The notes beneath the pieces were generated by a model. The model saw only the letters and a list, made by a program, of their open reading frames with translations. It was not told where the DNA came from and ran no database searches. Both the position numbers and the translations under genes were made by a program. A DNA stretch of 64,000 nucleotides, from positions 372,001-436,000 of the forward strand of contig CBDEUL010000005.1 of assembly GCA_965243265.1 (NCBI GenBank). The letters are read 5' to 3'. Shown here piece by piece: positions 49,861 to 58,382 of the stretch (position 1 is the first letter of the stretch; every line of letters begins with the position of its first letter). The stretch comes from Flavicella sp965243265. GTDB lineage: Bacteria; Bacteroidota; Bacteroidia; Flavobacteriales; Flavobacteriaceae.

Positions 49861-50682
49861 ATGCACAAAAAATTAGAGTCAGAATTAGTAAGTATTGCCC
49901 ATAATATCTTACGAATGAAGAATAAGGACGATGTGGTTGCTTTAAAAGAAAAAGCCCAAAAATTGTATGAGAAACTGGCAGTTTTAGAGTTTTTAGATAA
50001 AAGTGTAGCAACTAATATAGCAACAGAAGAAGAAAAGGAAGTGGTTCTAAAAAAAATGGATACACCTGTTGTGGCTGAAGTAAAAGTAGTAGAAGAAAAA
50101 CAGCCTGTCGTAGCAACCCCTGTTCAGGAAGAAACTATTCAAGAGGAGCAGAAAGAAACAGTTACTGTAAAAGAAACTATTGTTGAAACCAAGAAAGAAA
50201 TTGTTGTTGAAAAGGAGGAGGTAGTTTCTGAAGTAGTAGAAGAAGTGCCACAAACGAATGAGATAGAAAAGGAAGAAATAAAAGACTTGTTTTCTCTAAC
50301 ACAAAAAACAACAGAGGTTGAGGTAAATAAAACTTCAAAAAAATCATTAGAAGAAGAATTTCAGGGAACTATTCCTTTAGATGTTGCTACAGACATTTTT
50401 GAGAAAGCAGTACGTGTTGAAACAACTAAGAAGACATTGAATGATACTTTGGTTCGTAGCAATTTACAAATAGGACTGAATGACCGAATTGCTTTTGTGA
50501 AACATTTGTTTGAAGGGAGTCAAGAAGATTTTAATAGAGTATTATCTCAATTAAACTCTTTTAAGAGTGAAAAAGAAGCTAAAAAGTTTGTAGCTAAAAT
50601 GGTAAAACCAGATTATGACTGGTCTGGAAAAGAAGAGTATGAAGAACGTTTTATTACATTAATAACTCGTAAGTTTGCATAA
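49861..50682 (+). CDS. Conserved hypothetical protein with acidic Val/Glu-rich linker
   Basis: This 273-residue cytoplasmic protein has three parts. A helical N-terminal module (about residues 1-45) reads MHKKLESELVSIAHNILRM. The middle, about 110 residues, is low-complexity and dominated by Val, Glu, Thr and Lys. The ordered C-terminal module (about residues 170-273) contains GLNDRIAFVKHLFEGSQEDF and YDWSGKEEYEERFITLI. The open frame extends 130 codons further upstream, but that part overlaps tdk antisense. The layout suggests two folded ends joined by a flexible tether. It is followed after 15 bases by the DUF4254 gene. I do not know a function. Confidence 0.78.
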   Translation: MHKKLESELVSIAHNILRMKNKDDVVALKEKAQKLYEKLAVLEFLDKSVATNIATEEEKEVVLKKMDTPVVAEVKVVEEKQPVVATPVQEETIQEEQKETVTVKETIVETKKEIVVEKEEVVSEVVEEVPQTNEIEKEEIKDLFSLTQKTTEVEVNKTSKKSLEEEFQGTIPLDVATDIFEKAVRVETTKKTLNDTLVRSNLQIGLNDRIAFVKHLFEGSQEDFNRVLSQLNSFKSEKEAKKFVAKMVKPDYDWSGKEEYEERFITLITRKFA

Positions 50683-50697
50683 CAAATATAACAAAGA

Positions 50698-51300
50698 ATG
50701 AAAGCAGCAGATTATAATAAGATTTTTGACAGTGTAATAGCGAAATACCATATTGTTGATAGTGTGGATCAATCTTTTGAAAATATTTATGACAACAATA
50801 CATTGGAGCATTTGTTGTATAGAAAATGTTGGATAGATACTGTACAATGGCATTTTGAAGATATTATTAGGTTGCCAGATATCAATCCAGAAGAAGCATT
50901 GGTTTTGAAAAGAAAAATAGATGCCTCTAACCAAGATCGAACAGATATGGTAGAGTATATAGATAGTTATTTTTTAAAGAAATATGAAGCTGTTGCACCT
51001 AAGGAAACTGCAAAAATAAACTCAGAAAGTCCTGCTTGGGCAATTGATCGATTGTCTATTTTGGCTTTGAAAATATATCATATGAACGAAGAAGTTATTA
51101 GAGAGTCAGCTTCAGAAGATCATAAAAAAGCTTGTCAAGTAAAACTAGATATCTTGTTAGAGCAACGTGTAGATTTGTCTACTGCTATTGACGATTTATT
51201 GTCGGATATAGAAAATGGAGACAAATACATGAAAGTGTATAAGCAAATGAAAATGTATAACGATGATGAGTTGAATCCGATGTTATATGCTAAAAAATAA
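50698..51300 (+). CDS. DUF4254 domain protein
   Basis: This 200-residue soluble helical protein matches DUF4254, with LEHLLYRKCWIDTVQWHFEDIIR and ASNQDRTDMVEYIDSYFL. The family is Bacteroidota-centred and without known function. It lies 15 bases after the acidic-linker protein and shares its terminator, so the two are probably co-expressed and may interact. Confidence 0.87.
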   Translation: MKAADYNKIFDSVIAKYHIVDSVDQSFENIYDNNTLEHLLYRKCWIDTVQWHFEDIIRLPDINPEEALVLKRKIDASNQDRTDMVEYIDSYFLKKYEAVAPKETAKINSESPAWAIDRLSILALKIYHMNEEVIRESASEDHKKACQVKLDILLEQRVDLSTAIDDLLSDIENGDKYMKVYKQMKMYNDDELNPMLYAKK

Positions 51301-51316
51301 TTGAAATTATTTCAAA

Positions 51317-51350
51317 TAAAAAAAGAGAGACGATCGTCTCTCTTTTTTTA
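51317..51350. terminator. Bidirectional terminator after the DUF4254 gene
   Basis: This is a perfect 34-base palindrome (17 bp per arm, core GAGAGACGATCGTCTCTC) with A and T runs, between convergent genes. Confidence 0.88.
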
Positions 51351-51366
51351 TGGATGAACTTTAAAA

Positions 51367-51714
51367 TTAACTCAAAGCAGTTTTTAAAGCTTCAATAGTT
51401 TTTTTACTGTTGCCAATAAAAATCTGATTTTCAATAATGGCAACAGGTCTTTTTAGAAAAGTATATGTTTCTAAAATATACTGTTTGTAATCTTCTTCAG
51501 TCAATTTTAGATCCTTTAAGCCAAGCTCTTTGTATTTTTTTGCTCTTTTGCTAAAAAGAGCTTCGTAGCTAGATGATAATTTGTGCATTTCTTCAAGTTG
51601 AGCTACTGTAATAGGTTCTTCCTTAATCTCTTGAAGGGTAATGCCTTCTGTATTGATTTCTTTTAAAATTCTACGACAAGTATCGCAGGTTTTTAAATAA
51701 TATATTTTTTTCAT
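51367..51714 (-). CDS. ArsC/Spx-family protein (arsenate reductase-like)
   Basis: This 115-residue thioredoxin-fold protein starts MKKIYYLKTCDTCRRIL. The CxxC (Cys10, Cys13) is in the position of the ArsC active site. FSKRAKKYKELGL and FLKRPVAIIENQIFIG follow, as in the YffB/Spx/ArsC family. It is not in an ars operon, so arsenate reduction is not supported; a general thiol role is as likely. The ATG at 51714 is chosen over one at 51741, because the shorter form begins at the thioredoxin fold. Confidence 0.85.
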   Translation of the reverse strand: MKKIYYLKTCDTCRRILKEINTEGITLQEIKEEPITVAQLEEMHKLSSSYEALFSKRAKKYKELGLKDLKLTEEDYKQYILETYTFLKRPVAIIENQIFIGNSKKTIEALKTALS

Positions 51715-51833
51715 GATATAAATGTATTGCAGGTTGTACAAATTCTGCTTGTAAAATTAATTGGTTTTATCAGATTAAGAGTGTTTAAAAATGAATACTT
51801 TTATTGAAAATTTATAAAAATTAAAATTTAAAT

Positions 51834-52289
51834 ATGGAACAGCAGTTTGTAAATCTTAAAAAAGGAAGGGCTTTGATGCTTAAAGTAATTGATGGTTTAA
51901 CAATAGAACAGTTAAATACAATTCCTAAAGGGTTTAAAAATAATATTGCTTGGAATATAGGGCACTTGGTGGTTACAGAGCAATTGTTGTGTTACGGACG
52001 TTCAAAGGTTCCTTTTTTAGTATCTAAGGAGATGATAGATTTTTATAGAAAAGGAGAGGCGCCTACAAGAGAAATTTCACTAGAAGAATTTGAGGAATTT
52101 AAAAAGTTGTTTGTAAGCTTGCCTTCAGAATTAGAGAAAAACTACAATGCAGGTATTTTTAAAAATTATGAAGCTTATGAAACAAGTGTGGGGGTAACAC
52201 TTTCTTCAATTAATGATGCTATTAGTTTTAATTTATTCCACGAAGGAATTCACCTAGGAGTTATTCTGGGACTTAAGAAGTTAGTTTAA
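51834..52289 (+). CDS. DinB-superfamily putative metal-dependent protein
   Basis: This 151-residue protein has the DinB/YfiT four-helix pattern. The first metal-site His is in NIGHLVVTEQ (about residue 43) and the HxxxH-type pair is in FHEGIHLGVILGLKK near the C-terminus. Such proteins are often damage-inducible or thiol-transferase relatives, and the specific substrate is unknown. It is unrelated to DNA polymerase IV dinB despite the name. It is monocistronic and ends at a strong bidirectional terminator. Confidence 0.85.
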   Translation: MEQQFVNLKKGRALMLKVIDGLTIEQLNTIPKGFKNNIAWNIGHLVVTEQLLCYGRSKVPFLVSKEMIDFYRKGEAPTREISLEEFEEFKKLFVSLPSELEKNYNAGIFKNYEAYETSVGVTLSSINDAISFNLFHEGIHLGVILGLKKLV

Positions 52290-52309
52290 TTTATTAAGAA
52301 AATAAGTAA

Positions 52310-52349
52310 AAACAAAAAAGAGGAGCTTTAAAGCTCCTCTTTTTTGTTT
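52310..52349. terminator. Bidirectional terminator between the DinB-superfamily gene and the Ig-like lipoprotein gene
   Basis: This is a perfect 40-base palindrome (20 bases per arm, core AGAGGAGCTTTAAAGCTCCT) with A- and T-rich arms. It touches the stop codon of the convergent gene. Confidence 0.88.
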
Positions 52350-53949
52350 AAGGTACTGTAAAAGTTTCACTAACAGTCCAATTGGCTCTTAGTTTTAGTT
52401 CAGTGTTAAAATGAATTACTTTTTCGGGTTGTATTTTCTTTAAGAAGCTACCAGTATCCCATTTTTTATTATTGTTTTCGTCTACAATAACTCTAATAAA
52501 ATAACTTCCAGGTTTTATATCATTAAAAATGAAGTCTGTTTTACCATTAGATATTTTTCGTTCAGAAATTACTTCATTACCATCAATTAAATCAATCAAT
52601 AAATTTTTATGATTAGCATTTCTTAATTGCAATTCTAATACCGCATATTCTTCAATGTCAACAGTTTTAAAGTTATACATTAAAGTATCATTTGTTTTTC
52701 CGTGAAAACTTGTAACACTATTAGGTAGCATGATTAGTTGGTAATTTTGATTTCTTTGTCGTTTGAAGTCAATGAATACCGTGGTTTTATTTTTATTCAA
52801 TTTAGGTGTAAAGCGAACCGAAACAGTGTCTTTGTCAAAAAGAGCAATTTTTGCAGCATTGATATTTTCAATAGGTTTGTTTGTCTGGATTTGAAAGCTG
52901 TCTTTAGGGTGTAATATAGAAGCAACTGTATTTTTAAATTCTAAAGAATCAATTTTAGAAGTTCTTAGTTTTACGGTGTAGTTTTTAATAGAGTCTTTTC
53001 TAGAAACAGCAAAAACCAAAGAGTCTGCTTCAAAAGGAGTAAACCAATAATTTAAAGTATCTTTATTGGGTTCAAAATTTAAAAAGCTCTTAAAACCTTT
53101 AGGGGTTTTACTGAGAAGTTTAATTTTGGTATCAGAAATATCACCTTCAAAGCCAAAAATAATTTTTCCTTTCCTGTTTTCTAACGGACGGCGTAACTTA
53201 TATTCTAAGTTTTCTTTAAATAGTTCTAATGTATAACTAGAATCTGTAGGTATAGTAATGGGTTCTTTGATGAAAGCAATTTTATCGTGCTTAGGGCTAT
53301 ATTTGTAATCGTTGCTAAAGTCTTTTAATGCTACAAGTAAATACTTTCCTTCTTTAATGTTTGTTATTTCAAATGCAGTAGTATCAAGTGTGGTTGTTAC
53401 ATAAGTAGGCTTTTCTTTGTAAATGGTAGAGTCTGAAAATTTTTCATCTATTGTATACAATAGTATTGAAACGTTTTTGTCTGTTTCTTTGCTAAAAGCA
53501 TTTTTTACTTTTCCAGAAACAGCAAAAGAATCTACATAACTACCCGTAGAAAAAACATATTTAAATCTCCCTAATTTATTCCCTTCATTATTATCAACAA
53601 TACTATTTCCAAAATTGATAGAATATGTTGTATTTTCCAATAAAGTATCTAATATTTTTATCGTAATATTTTTACTCGGTGCTCCTTGAGGACTAATGAT
53701 AGGAGCATTTTTCATAGGAGGAGATATAATTAACTGCTTGTTTAAATCTTTAAATCGAATAAATTCATCAAAACTTAATTTTATTTTTTTCTCCTTAAAG
53801 TTTACGGATTTGTATTCAGGTTTTGCAATTACCATTACGGGAGAAATAGAGTCAATAGGACCTCCACTAGGACTCCCTTTTCGAGCACATTTTGTAAAAG
53901 AAACCGTAATAATTAAAGCAATTACGAAAACACTAAATAGGTTTTTCAT
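52348..53949 (-). CDS. Ig-like-domain lipoprotein (SbsA/Big_5 type)
   Basis: This 533-residue lipoprotein has a signal ending SFTKC (Cys21), followed by ARKGSPSGGPIDSI. An Ig-like domain of the Big_5 kind comes next, with KIKLSFDEFIRFKDLNKQLIISP at about residues 50-75 and TTYSINFGNSIVDNNEG. The rest is a set of beta-sandwich segments. It is probably attached to the outer membrane. I recall this family as conserved in Bacteroidota, function unknown. It lies downstream of comF, with its own exact -7 element. Confidence 0.83.
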   Translation of the reverse strand: MKNLFSVFVIALIITVSFTKCARKGSPSGGPIDSISPVMVIAKPEYKSVNFKEKKIKLSFDEFIRFKDLNKQLIISPPMKNAPIISPQGAPSKNITIKILDTLLENTTYSINFGNSIVDNNEGNKLGRFKYVFSTGSYVDSFAVSGKVKNAFSKETDKNVSILLYTIDEKFSDSTIYKEKPTYVTTTLDTTAFEITNIKEGKYLLVALKDFSNDYKYSPKHDKIAFIKEPITIPTDSSYTLELFKENLEYKLRRPLENRKGKIIFGFEGDISDTKIKLLSKTPKGFKSFLNFEPNKDTLNYWFTPFEADSLVFAVSRKDSIKNYTVKLRTSKIDSLEFKNTVASILHPKDSFQIQTNKPIENINAAKIALFDKDTVSVRFTPKLNKNKTTVFIDFKRQRNQNYQLIMLPNSVTSFHGKTNDTLMYNFKTVDIEEYAVLELQLRNANHKNLLIDLIDGNEVISERKISNGKTDFIFNDIKPGSYFIRVIVDENNNKKWDTGSFLKKIQPEKVIHFNTELKLRANWTVSETFTVP

Positions 53950-53965
53950 GAGTGAAAATTTACGA

Positions 53966-53973
53966 CAAAATTA
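53966..53973 (-). promoter_or_regulatory. -7 element of the Ig-like lipoprotein gene
   Basis: The minus strand reads TAATTTTG, an exact TAnnTTTG match, 16 bases before the ATG at 53949. Confidence 0.5.
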
Positions 53974-54015
53974 CATTTTTATTTTTAAGAGATATGGTGG
54001 GGTCTTGAAATTAAT

Positions 54016-54708
54016 TTATTCGGTATACGCTATTGTAGCAATACTAATTTTAAGATTTGGAGTTTTTAATAATTCAATAGCACAAGCTTCTAAGGTGGCT
54101 CCTGTGGTAATTACATCATCAATTAATAAAACATGTTTGTTTTCTAAATTAATATCAAGATTTCGTTTGTAGTTAAGTTGGGTGTTCCTCCATCTTTCAA
54201 ATCGGTTTTTCTTTGTCTGAGTTTTTGATGTGTTTATTTTAATTAAAGCATTATCTATGTAAGGAATGTTGAGGTTTTTTGATAACGACTCCCCAAATAA
54301 CGTAAGTTGGTTGTATCCTCTTTTTTTAAATTTTAAAGGGTGAAGAGGTACAGGGACAATACAGTCTATTTTTGTAAAGCGGTTACTTATAGATAATTCT
54401 TCACTTAAAATATTTCCCGTTAGCTCTCCAATATCTTGTTTGCCTTTATATTTTAGTTGGTGGAGTAGCTTTTGAGTTTTTCCTTTTTTTTTATAAATGA
54501 GTAAAGCAGTTGCAGAATCGATAGAAATCTTTCCCCAAAAAGCTTTTTCAATAGGGTTGTTTTCTAGTTGTGTATAGTTTGCAAAAGGGAGGTCATGGCG
54601 ACAACGAGTGCAAATTTGTTTTTCGTTTTCTAATAATAGTTCGTCACAGCAATAACAACTATTAGGGTAAAAGAGCCCCAATAGCTTTTTAATTAGAGGT
54701 AAAATCAT
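54016..54708 (-). CDS. ComF family protein (phosphoribosyltransferase-like)
   Basis: This 230-residue protein has an N-terminal zinc-ribbon with two CxxC pairs (CYCC and CTRC). A type I phosphoribosyltransferase fold follows, with VPVPLHPLKFKKRGYNQ and the PRPP-binding motif HVLLIDDVITTGATLEAC. ComF proteins support DNA uptake in naturally competent bacteria, probably as a ssDNA-handling factor in the cytoplasm. Whether this organism is competent is not shown. It is divergent from the coiled-coil gene. Confidence 0.92.
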   Translation of the reverse strand: MILPLIKKLLGLFYPNSCYCCDELLLENEKQICTRCRHDLPFANYTQLENNPIEKAFWGKISIDSATALLIYKKKGKTQKLLHQLKYKGKQDIGELTGNILSEELSISNRFTKIDCIVPVPLHPLKFKKRGYNQLTLFGESLSKNLNIPYIDNALIKINTSKTQTKKNRFERWRNTQLNYKRNLDINLENKHVLLIDDVITTGATLEACAIELLKTPNLKISIATIAYTE

Positions 54709-54799
54709 AGCGTTTTTTGTGATAAAATTAAGGGAATTCTTAATAAGTTTTTTAAAAAATATACTATATAATTCAGTTATTTTAGTTTATTTAATTAAT

Positions 54800-54826
54800 A
54801 ATGTTATTTTTGCACCGAATAACATT
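54800..54826 (+). promoter_or_regulatory. -7 element and overlapping inverted repeat before the coiled-coil gene
   Basis: TATTTTTG at 54805-54812 is an exact TAnnTTTG match. The 9-base inverted repeat AATGTTATT (54800-54808) / AATAACATT (54818-54826) brackets it and the expected transcription start, separated by 9 bases. It looks like a possible operator. The ATG is at 54846. Confidence 0.45.
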
Positions 54827-54845
54827 AATTTAAGTCCAAACTAAA

Positions 54846-55742
54846 ATGGAAAATAAACAATCAAGTAAGTTAGTTACAGTAATCTTAGCGGTTTTATTGT
54901 TGTTGGTTGCTGTGTATGCATTTTATGCAAATTCAGAAAACACTAAAATAACACTTCAATTAGAAGCAGAAAGAACTGAAATTAAAGCAGAATTAGACGC
55001 AATGTTGGTGAAGTTAGATGCTAAGTCTAGTGAAAACACAGCATTACAAGAGAAGTTGGATGCAGCTAGAAAAGACATCATTGCTTACAAAGACACATTG
55101 TCTAGAGAAAGAAAAGCAAGTTATAACTTGATTAAAAAATACAAAAGCAGAGTCTATGTGTTGCAAGCAGAAAACAAAGCTTTGTTAGCTCAAATAGATT
55201 CTTTAACTGCTCAAAACGGATTATTATTAGGAGAAGTTACAGAAGCTAAAAAAGTAATTGAAGCACAGACTGTAGCAAATGATTCTTTAACTGCTGAGAA
55301 TAAAGATTTGGCAGAAAAGGTAGCATTAGGATCTGTATTAGGGATTAATAAGTTGGCTGTTGTTTCTATGAAGAAAGGAAGTGATGGATCTTTGAGTGAA
55401 ACTTCAAAATATAAGAAAACAGATGCTTTTAGAATTTCTTTTACTATTGAAGAGAATCAATTGGCAGATGCTGGAAATAAAGAAGTTTATTTTGTAATTA
55501 AAGATGCTAAAGGAGCTGTTGTTGCGCCTAAAGGAAAAATAGAAATTGATGGTGAAGAAGTAGCATACTCAGATAGTGCTACAATTGAGTTTAGAAATGA
55601 GTCTGAAGATGTGGTAACAATTAGCCCTCTAGATAGATCAACTACAATGAAAGGAAATTATATTGTTGAAGTATATATGACAGGACGTCTTGTAGGAGTT
55701 ACAAAAGTAAAATTAAGATCAAGTATATTAGGAATTTTCTAA
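54846..55742 (+). CDS. Membrane-anchored coiled-coil protein with beta-rich C-terminal domain
   Basis: This 298-residue protein has one N-terminal membrane helix (about residues 9-28, LVTVILAVLLLLVAVYAFYA). A long heptad-rich coiled coil follows (about residues 32-160, e.g. SENTALQEKLDAARKDI and LTAENKDLAEKVALG). A beta-rich domain completes the chain (about 165-298, FRISFTIEENQLADAGNKEV, GKIEIDGEEVAYSDSA). The C-terminal part is expected to face the periplasm. I recall close relatives in Bacteroidota lying before glyS, sometimes labelled as chromosome-partition proteins; that label has no support here. Function unknown. Confidence 0.82.
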   Translation: MENKQSSKLVTVILAVLLLLVAVYAFYANSENTKITLQLEAERTEIKAELDAMLVKLDAKSSENTALQEKLDAARKDIIAYKDTLSRERKASYNLIKKYKSRVYVLQAENKALLAQIDSLTAQNGLLLGEVTEAKKVIEAQTVANDSLTAENKDLAEKVALGSVLGINKLAVVSMKKGSDGSLSETSKYKKTDAFRISFTIEENQLADAGNKEVYFVIKDAKGAVVAPKGKIEIDGEEVAYSDSATIEFRNESEDVVTISPLDRSTTMKGNYIVEVYMTGRLVGVTKVKLRSSILGIF

Positions 55743-55760
55743 TTGGTTGAACTAAATATA

Positions 55761-55794
55761 TAAAAAAAGCGAAGTGAAAACTTCGCTTTTTTTA
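55761..55794 (+). terminator. Terminator after the coiled-coil gene
   Basis: A 15-bp perfect stem (55761-55775 with 55780-55794, core GCGAAGT) is closed by a GAAA tetraloop and followed by a T run. Confidence 0.88.
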
Positions 55795-55853
55795 TGCTTT
55801 CAAAAGAAGGCTCTGTCTTTGGATAGAGTACTTTGAGAATTTTTTTTAAGAAG

Positions 55854-55884
55854 AGTATTTTTGCAAGTAAAATACTTATTTTTG
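55854..55884 (+). promoter_or_regulatory. Tandem -7 elements of glyS
   Basis: TATTTTTG occurs twice, at 55856-55863 and 55877-55884, 21 bases apart. The second ends 4 bases before the glyS ATG. An 8-base inverted repeat (AGTATTTT 55854-55861 / AAAATACT 55869-55876) spans the first copy and the gap. Confidence 0.5.
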
Positions 55885-55888
55885 CAGC

Positions 55889-57433
55889 ATGGCAAAGCAA
55901 GAAGATCAGTTTAAAAAAGTAGTTTCACATGCAAAAGAATACGGTTACGTATTTCAGTCAAGTGAAATTTATGACGGGTTGAGTGCAGTATATGATTACG
56001 CTCAAAACGGTGTTGAATTAAAGAAAAATATTAGAGACTATTGGTGGAAGGCCATGGTTCAAATGAATGATAATATTGTAGGGTTAGATTCTGCAATATT
56101 TATGCACCCAACTACGTGGAAAGCTTCAGGGCATGTAGACGCTTTTAATGATCCTTTGATAGATAATAAGGACTCTAAAAAACGTTATAGAGCAGATGTT
56201 TTGATAGAAGATTATGTAGGGAAGTTAGATGCCAAAATAGAGAAAGAAGTAGCCAAGGCTAAAAAACGTTTTGGAGATGCTTTTAATAAAGAAGAATTTT
56301 TAGCAACAAACCCTAGAGTATTAGCTAATAAAGAGAAAGGAGCCGCTATTTTAAGAAGGATGGGGCAGTCTTTGGAAAAGGAAGATTTGGAAGATGTAAA
56401 AGCTTTAATTGAAGAATTAGGGATTGCATGTCCACTTTCTGGATCAAAAAACTGGACAGAAGTAAAGCAATTCAATTTAATGTTTGGTACTAAGTTGGGA
56501 GCTTCTGCAGATTCAGCAATGGATTTGTATTTACGTCCAGAAACAGCACAAGGAATTTTTGTAAATTTCTTGAATGTGCAAAAAACAGGAAGAATGAAAG
56601 TTCCTTTTGGAATAGCACAAACAGGAAAAGCATTTAGAAATGAGATTGTAGCGCGTCAGTTTATTTTTAGAATGCGTGAGTTTGAACAAATGGAAATGCA
56701 ATTTTTTGTACGTCCAGGGACTCAAAAAGAATGGTACGAACAGTGGAAAGAAACACGTTTAAAATGGCATAAATCATTAGGTTTAGGAGAAGATAATTAC
56801 CGTTTCCACGATCATGATAAATTAGCACATTATGCCGATGCTGCAGCAGATATTGAGTTTAGATTTCCGTTTGGTTTTAAAGAGCTAGAAGGAATACATT
56901 CTCGTACTGATTTTGACTTAAAAGCACACGAAGAGCATTCAGGTAAAAAATTACAGTATTTTGATCCTGAATTAGGAGAAAGTTATGTACCATATGTTGT
57001 TGAAACATCTGTAGGGTTAGATAGATTGTTTTTAGCTATATTTTCAAATTCTTTGGTTGAAGAAGCTTTAGAAAATGGAACAAGTAGAACAGTATTGAAA
57101 TTGCCAGCAGTGTTAGCACCAACAAAAGCAGCTGTTTTTCCATTAGTTAAAAAAGATGGATTGCCAGAGGTGGCAAAACAAATAGTAGATGACTTAAAAT
57201 TTGATTTTAATGTGATTTATGATGAAAAAGATGCTGTAGGGAAGCGTTATAGAAGACAAGATGCTGCAGGGACACCATTTTGTATTACAGTAGATCATGA
57301 TAGTTTAAAAGACAAATCAGTTACTATACGACACAGAGATACTATGGAACAGAAACGTGTTTCTATTGTAGATTTAAGAAGTATAATTCACGATGAAGTG
57401 TCTGTAGCCAAATGGCTACAAAAAGCAAAATAA
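55889..57433 (+). CDS. glyS: Glycine--tRNA ligase, homodimeric (alpha2) type
   Basis: This class II synthetase charges tRNA-Gly. The 514-residue protein is of the single-chain alpha2 type, not the alpha2beta2 enzyme. It has an N-terminal VVSHAKEYGYVFQSSEIYDG, motif 1 LYLRPETAQGIFVNF, motif 2 FRNEIVARQFIFRMREFEQMEM and motif 3 VETSVGLDRLFLA. A C-terminal anticodon-binding domain is also present (VDDLKFDFNVIYDEKDAVGKRYRR). The -7 element ending 4 bases upstream suggests that at least one transcript is leaderless. It ends at its own terminator. Confidence 0.97.
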   Translation: MAKQEDQFKKVVSHAKEYGYVFQSSEIYDGLSAVYDYAQNGVELKKNIRDYWWKAMVQMNDNIVGLDSAIFMHPTTWKASGHVDAFNDPLIDNKDSKKRYRADVLIEDYVGKLDAKIEKEVAKAKKRFGDAFNKEEFLATNPRVLANKEKGAAILRRMGQSLEKEDLEDVKALIEELGIACPLSGSKNWTEVKQFNLMFGTKLGASADSAMDLYLRPETAQGIFVNFLNVQKTGRMKVPFGIAQTGKAFRNEIVARQFIFRMREFEQMEMQFFVRPGTQKEWYEQWKETRLKWHKSLGLGEDNYRFHDHDKLAHYADAAADIEFRFPFGFKELEGIHSRTDFDLKAHEEHSGKKLQYFDPELGESYVPYVVETSVGLDRLFLAIFSNSLVEEALENGTSRTVLKLPAVLAPTKAAVFPLVKKDGLPEVAKQIVDDLKFDFNVIYDEKDAVGKRYRRQDAAGTPFCITVDHDSLKDKSVTIRHRDTMEQKRVSIVDLRSIIHDEVSVAKWLQKAK

Positions 57434-57437
57434 ATCT

Positions 57438-57472
57438 AAAGCCTTAAGAAATTTCTTAAGGCTTTTTTTAAC
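57438..57472 (+). terminator. Terminator of glyS
   Basis: A 14-bp perfect palindromic stem (57438-57451 with 57452-57465, core GCCTTAAGAAA) is followed by a T run. Confidence 0.85.
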
Positions 57473-57495
57473 TATTGTATTAACAGTAGATTAGT

Positions 57496-57503
57496 TACAT
57501 TTG
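57496..57503 (+). promoter_or_regulatory. -7 element of the DUF6263-like gene
   Basis: TACATTTG is an exact TAnnTTTG match 21 bases before the ATG at 57525. It overlaps an alternative TTG start at 57501, which argues against that start. Confidence 0.5.
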
Positions 57504-57524
57504 AATACATTAATAAAGCCAATT

Positions 57525-58352
57525 ATGAAGGAAAAAATTCTTACAAGTATATTGTTCTTATTCGTAGTGATTTCTTTTGCTCAGAAGTCTGTTGAAATGC
57601 GTTTAAAACCAGAAGTGGGATCAGTACATGAAACAGAAATTGTGATGGATATGGATATGAGTATGTATTTCCAAGATCAAAAAATAGTTACTAAAATGGG
57701 GATGGTATTTGATGTAGATTATAAAACTCTAGGAAGGAAAAATGACATCAATGACATGGAAGTTGTTTTTGAGAGGATGAAAATGACAATGAGTAACCCT
57801 ATGATGAGTGGAGAGTATGATTCAGAGAAAGAAATACAAACAAGTCCTTTTGCAGAGAAGTTAAATGAAGCTTTTGAAGGAGTGCTAGGTCAGTCTATAA
57901 ATGCTAAAGTAACTACATTAGGAAAGATGGCTGAACCTTTAGATTTACTAAAATTGTTTACAGATATTCCAGCAGATAAGGCTGAAGAGCTTCAAGAAAG
58001 AATGACAAATCAGTTTATCCATTTCCCAGAAGAAAAAGTTGCTTTGGGAGGAAGTTGGGGTGTAAAAGTACCTATGGCTCAAGTAGGAGAGGTTGAATTT
58101 ACATATACACTTGAGAAAATTAACAAAAAAACGTTGGAAGTAACCGTTTCTGGAGTAACAAATTCTGTAGAATCTTTAGAAGGTGTTTCTGTAACAGATG
58201 CCGTTATAGGTGGAGATATTTTACTGGATAGGAAAACAGGAGAAACCATTTCATCATTGATAAATATGGATATGAAAATGAAAGTGTCTGTTCAAGGACA
58301 GGCAATGGATATGGATATGAAATCCGTAATTAAAATGAGTTCTGTAAATTAA
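57525..58352 (+). CDS. Secreted DUF6263-like protein, Met-rich
   Basis: This 275-residue protein has a signal peptide (about residues 1-19, ending SFAQ). The mature chain has repeated Met-containing strands (VMDMDMSMYF, VFERMKMTMSN, MDMDMKSVIKMSS). The overall pattern resembles the DUF6263 group of Bacteroidota periplasmic proteins, though I assign that family with moderate confidence. The Met runs might bind copper or simply pack hydrophobically; this is speculation. It starts at the ATG at 57525, after an exact -7 element. Confidence 0.75.
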   Translation: MKEKILTSILFLFVVISFAQKSVEMRLKPEVGSVHETEIVMDMDMSMYFQDQKIVTKMGMVFDVDYKTLGRKNDINDMEVVFERMKMTMSNPMMSGEYDSEKEIQTSPFAEKLNEAFEGVLGQSINAKVTTLGKMAEPLDLLKLFTDIPADKAEELQERMTNQFIHFPEEKVALGGSWGVKVPMAQVGEVEFTYTLEKINKKTLEVTVSGVTNSVESLEGVSVTDAVIGGDILLDRKTGETISSLINMDMKMKVSVQGQAMDMDMKSVIKMSSVN

Positions 58353-58382
58353 ATTTATTACTTAATTTAAGAGGGTTTGTTA

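Noticed and set aside
51367..51714. Arsenic resistance locus
   Set aside because: The ArsC-like protein stands alone without arsR, arsB or acr3, and the family includes non-arsenate thiol proteins.
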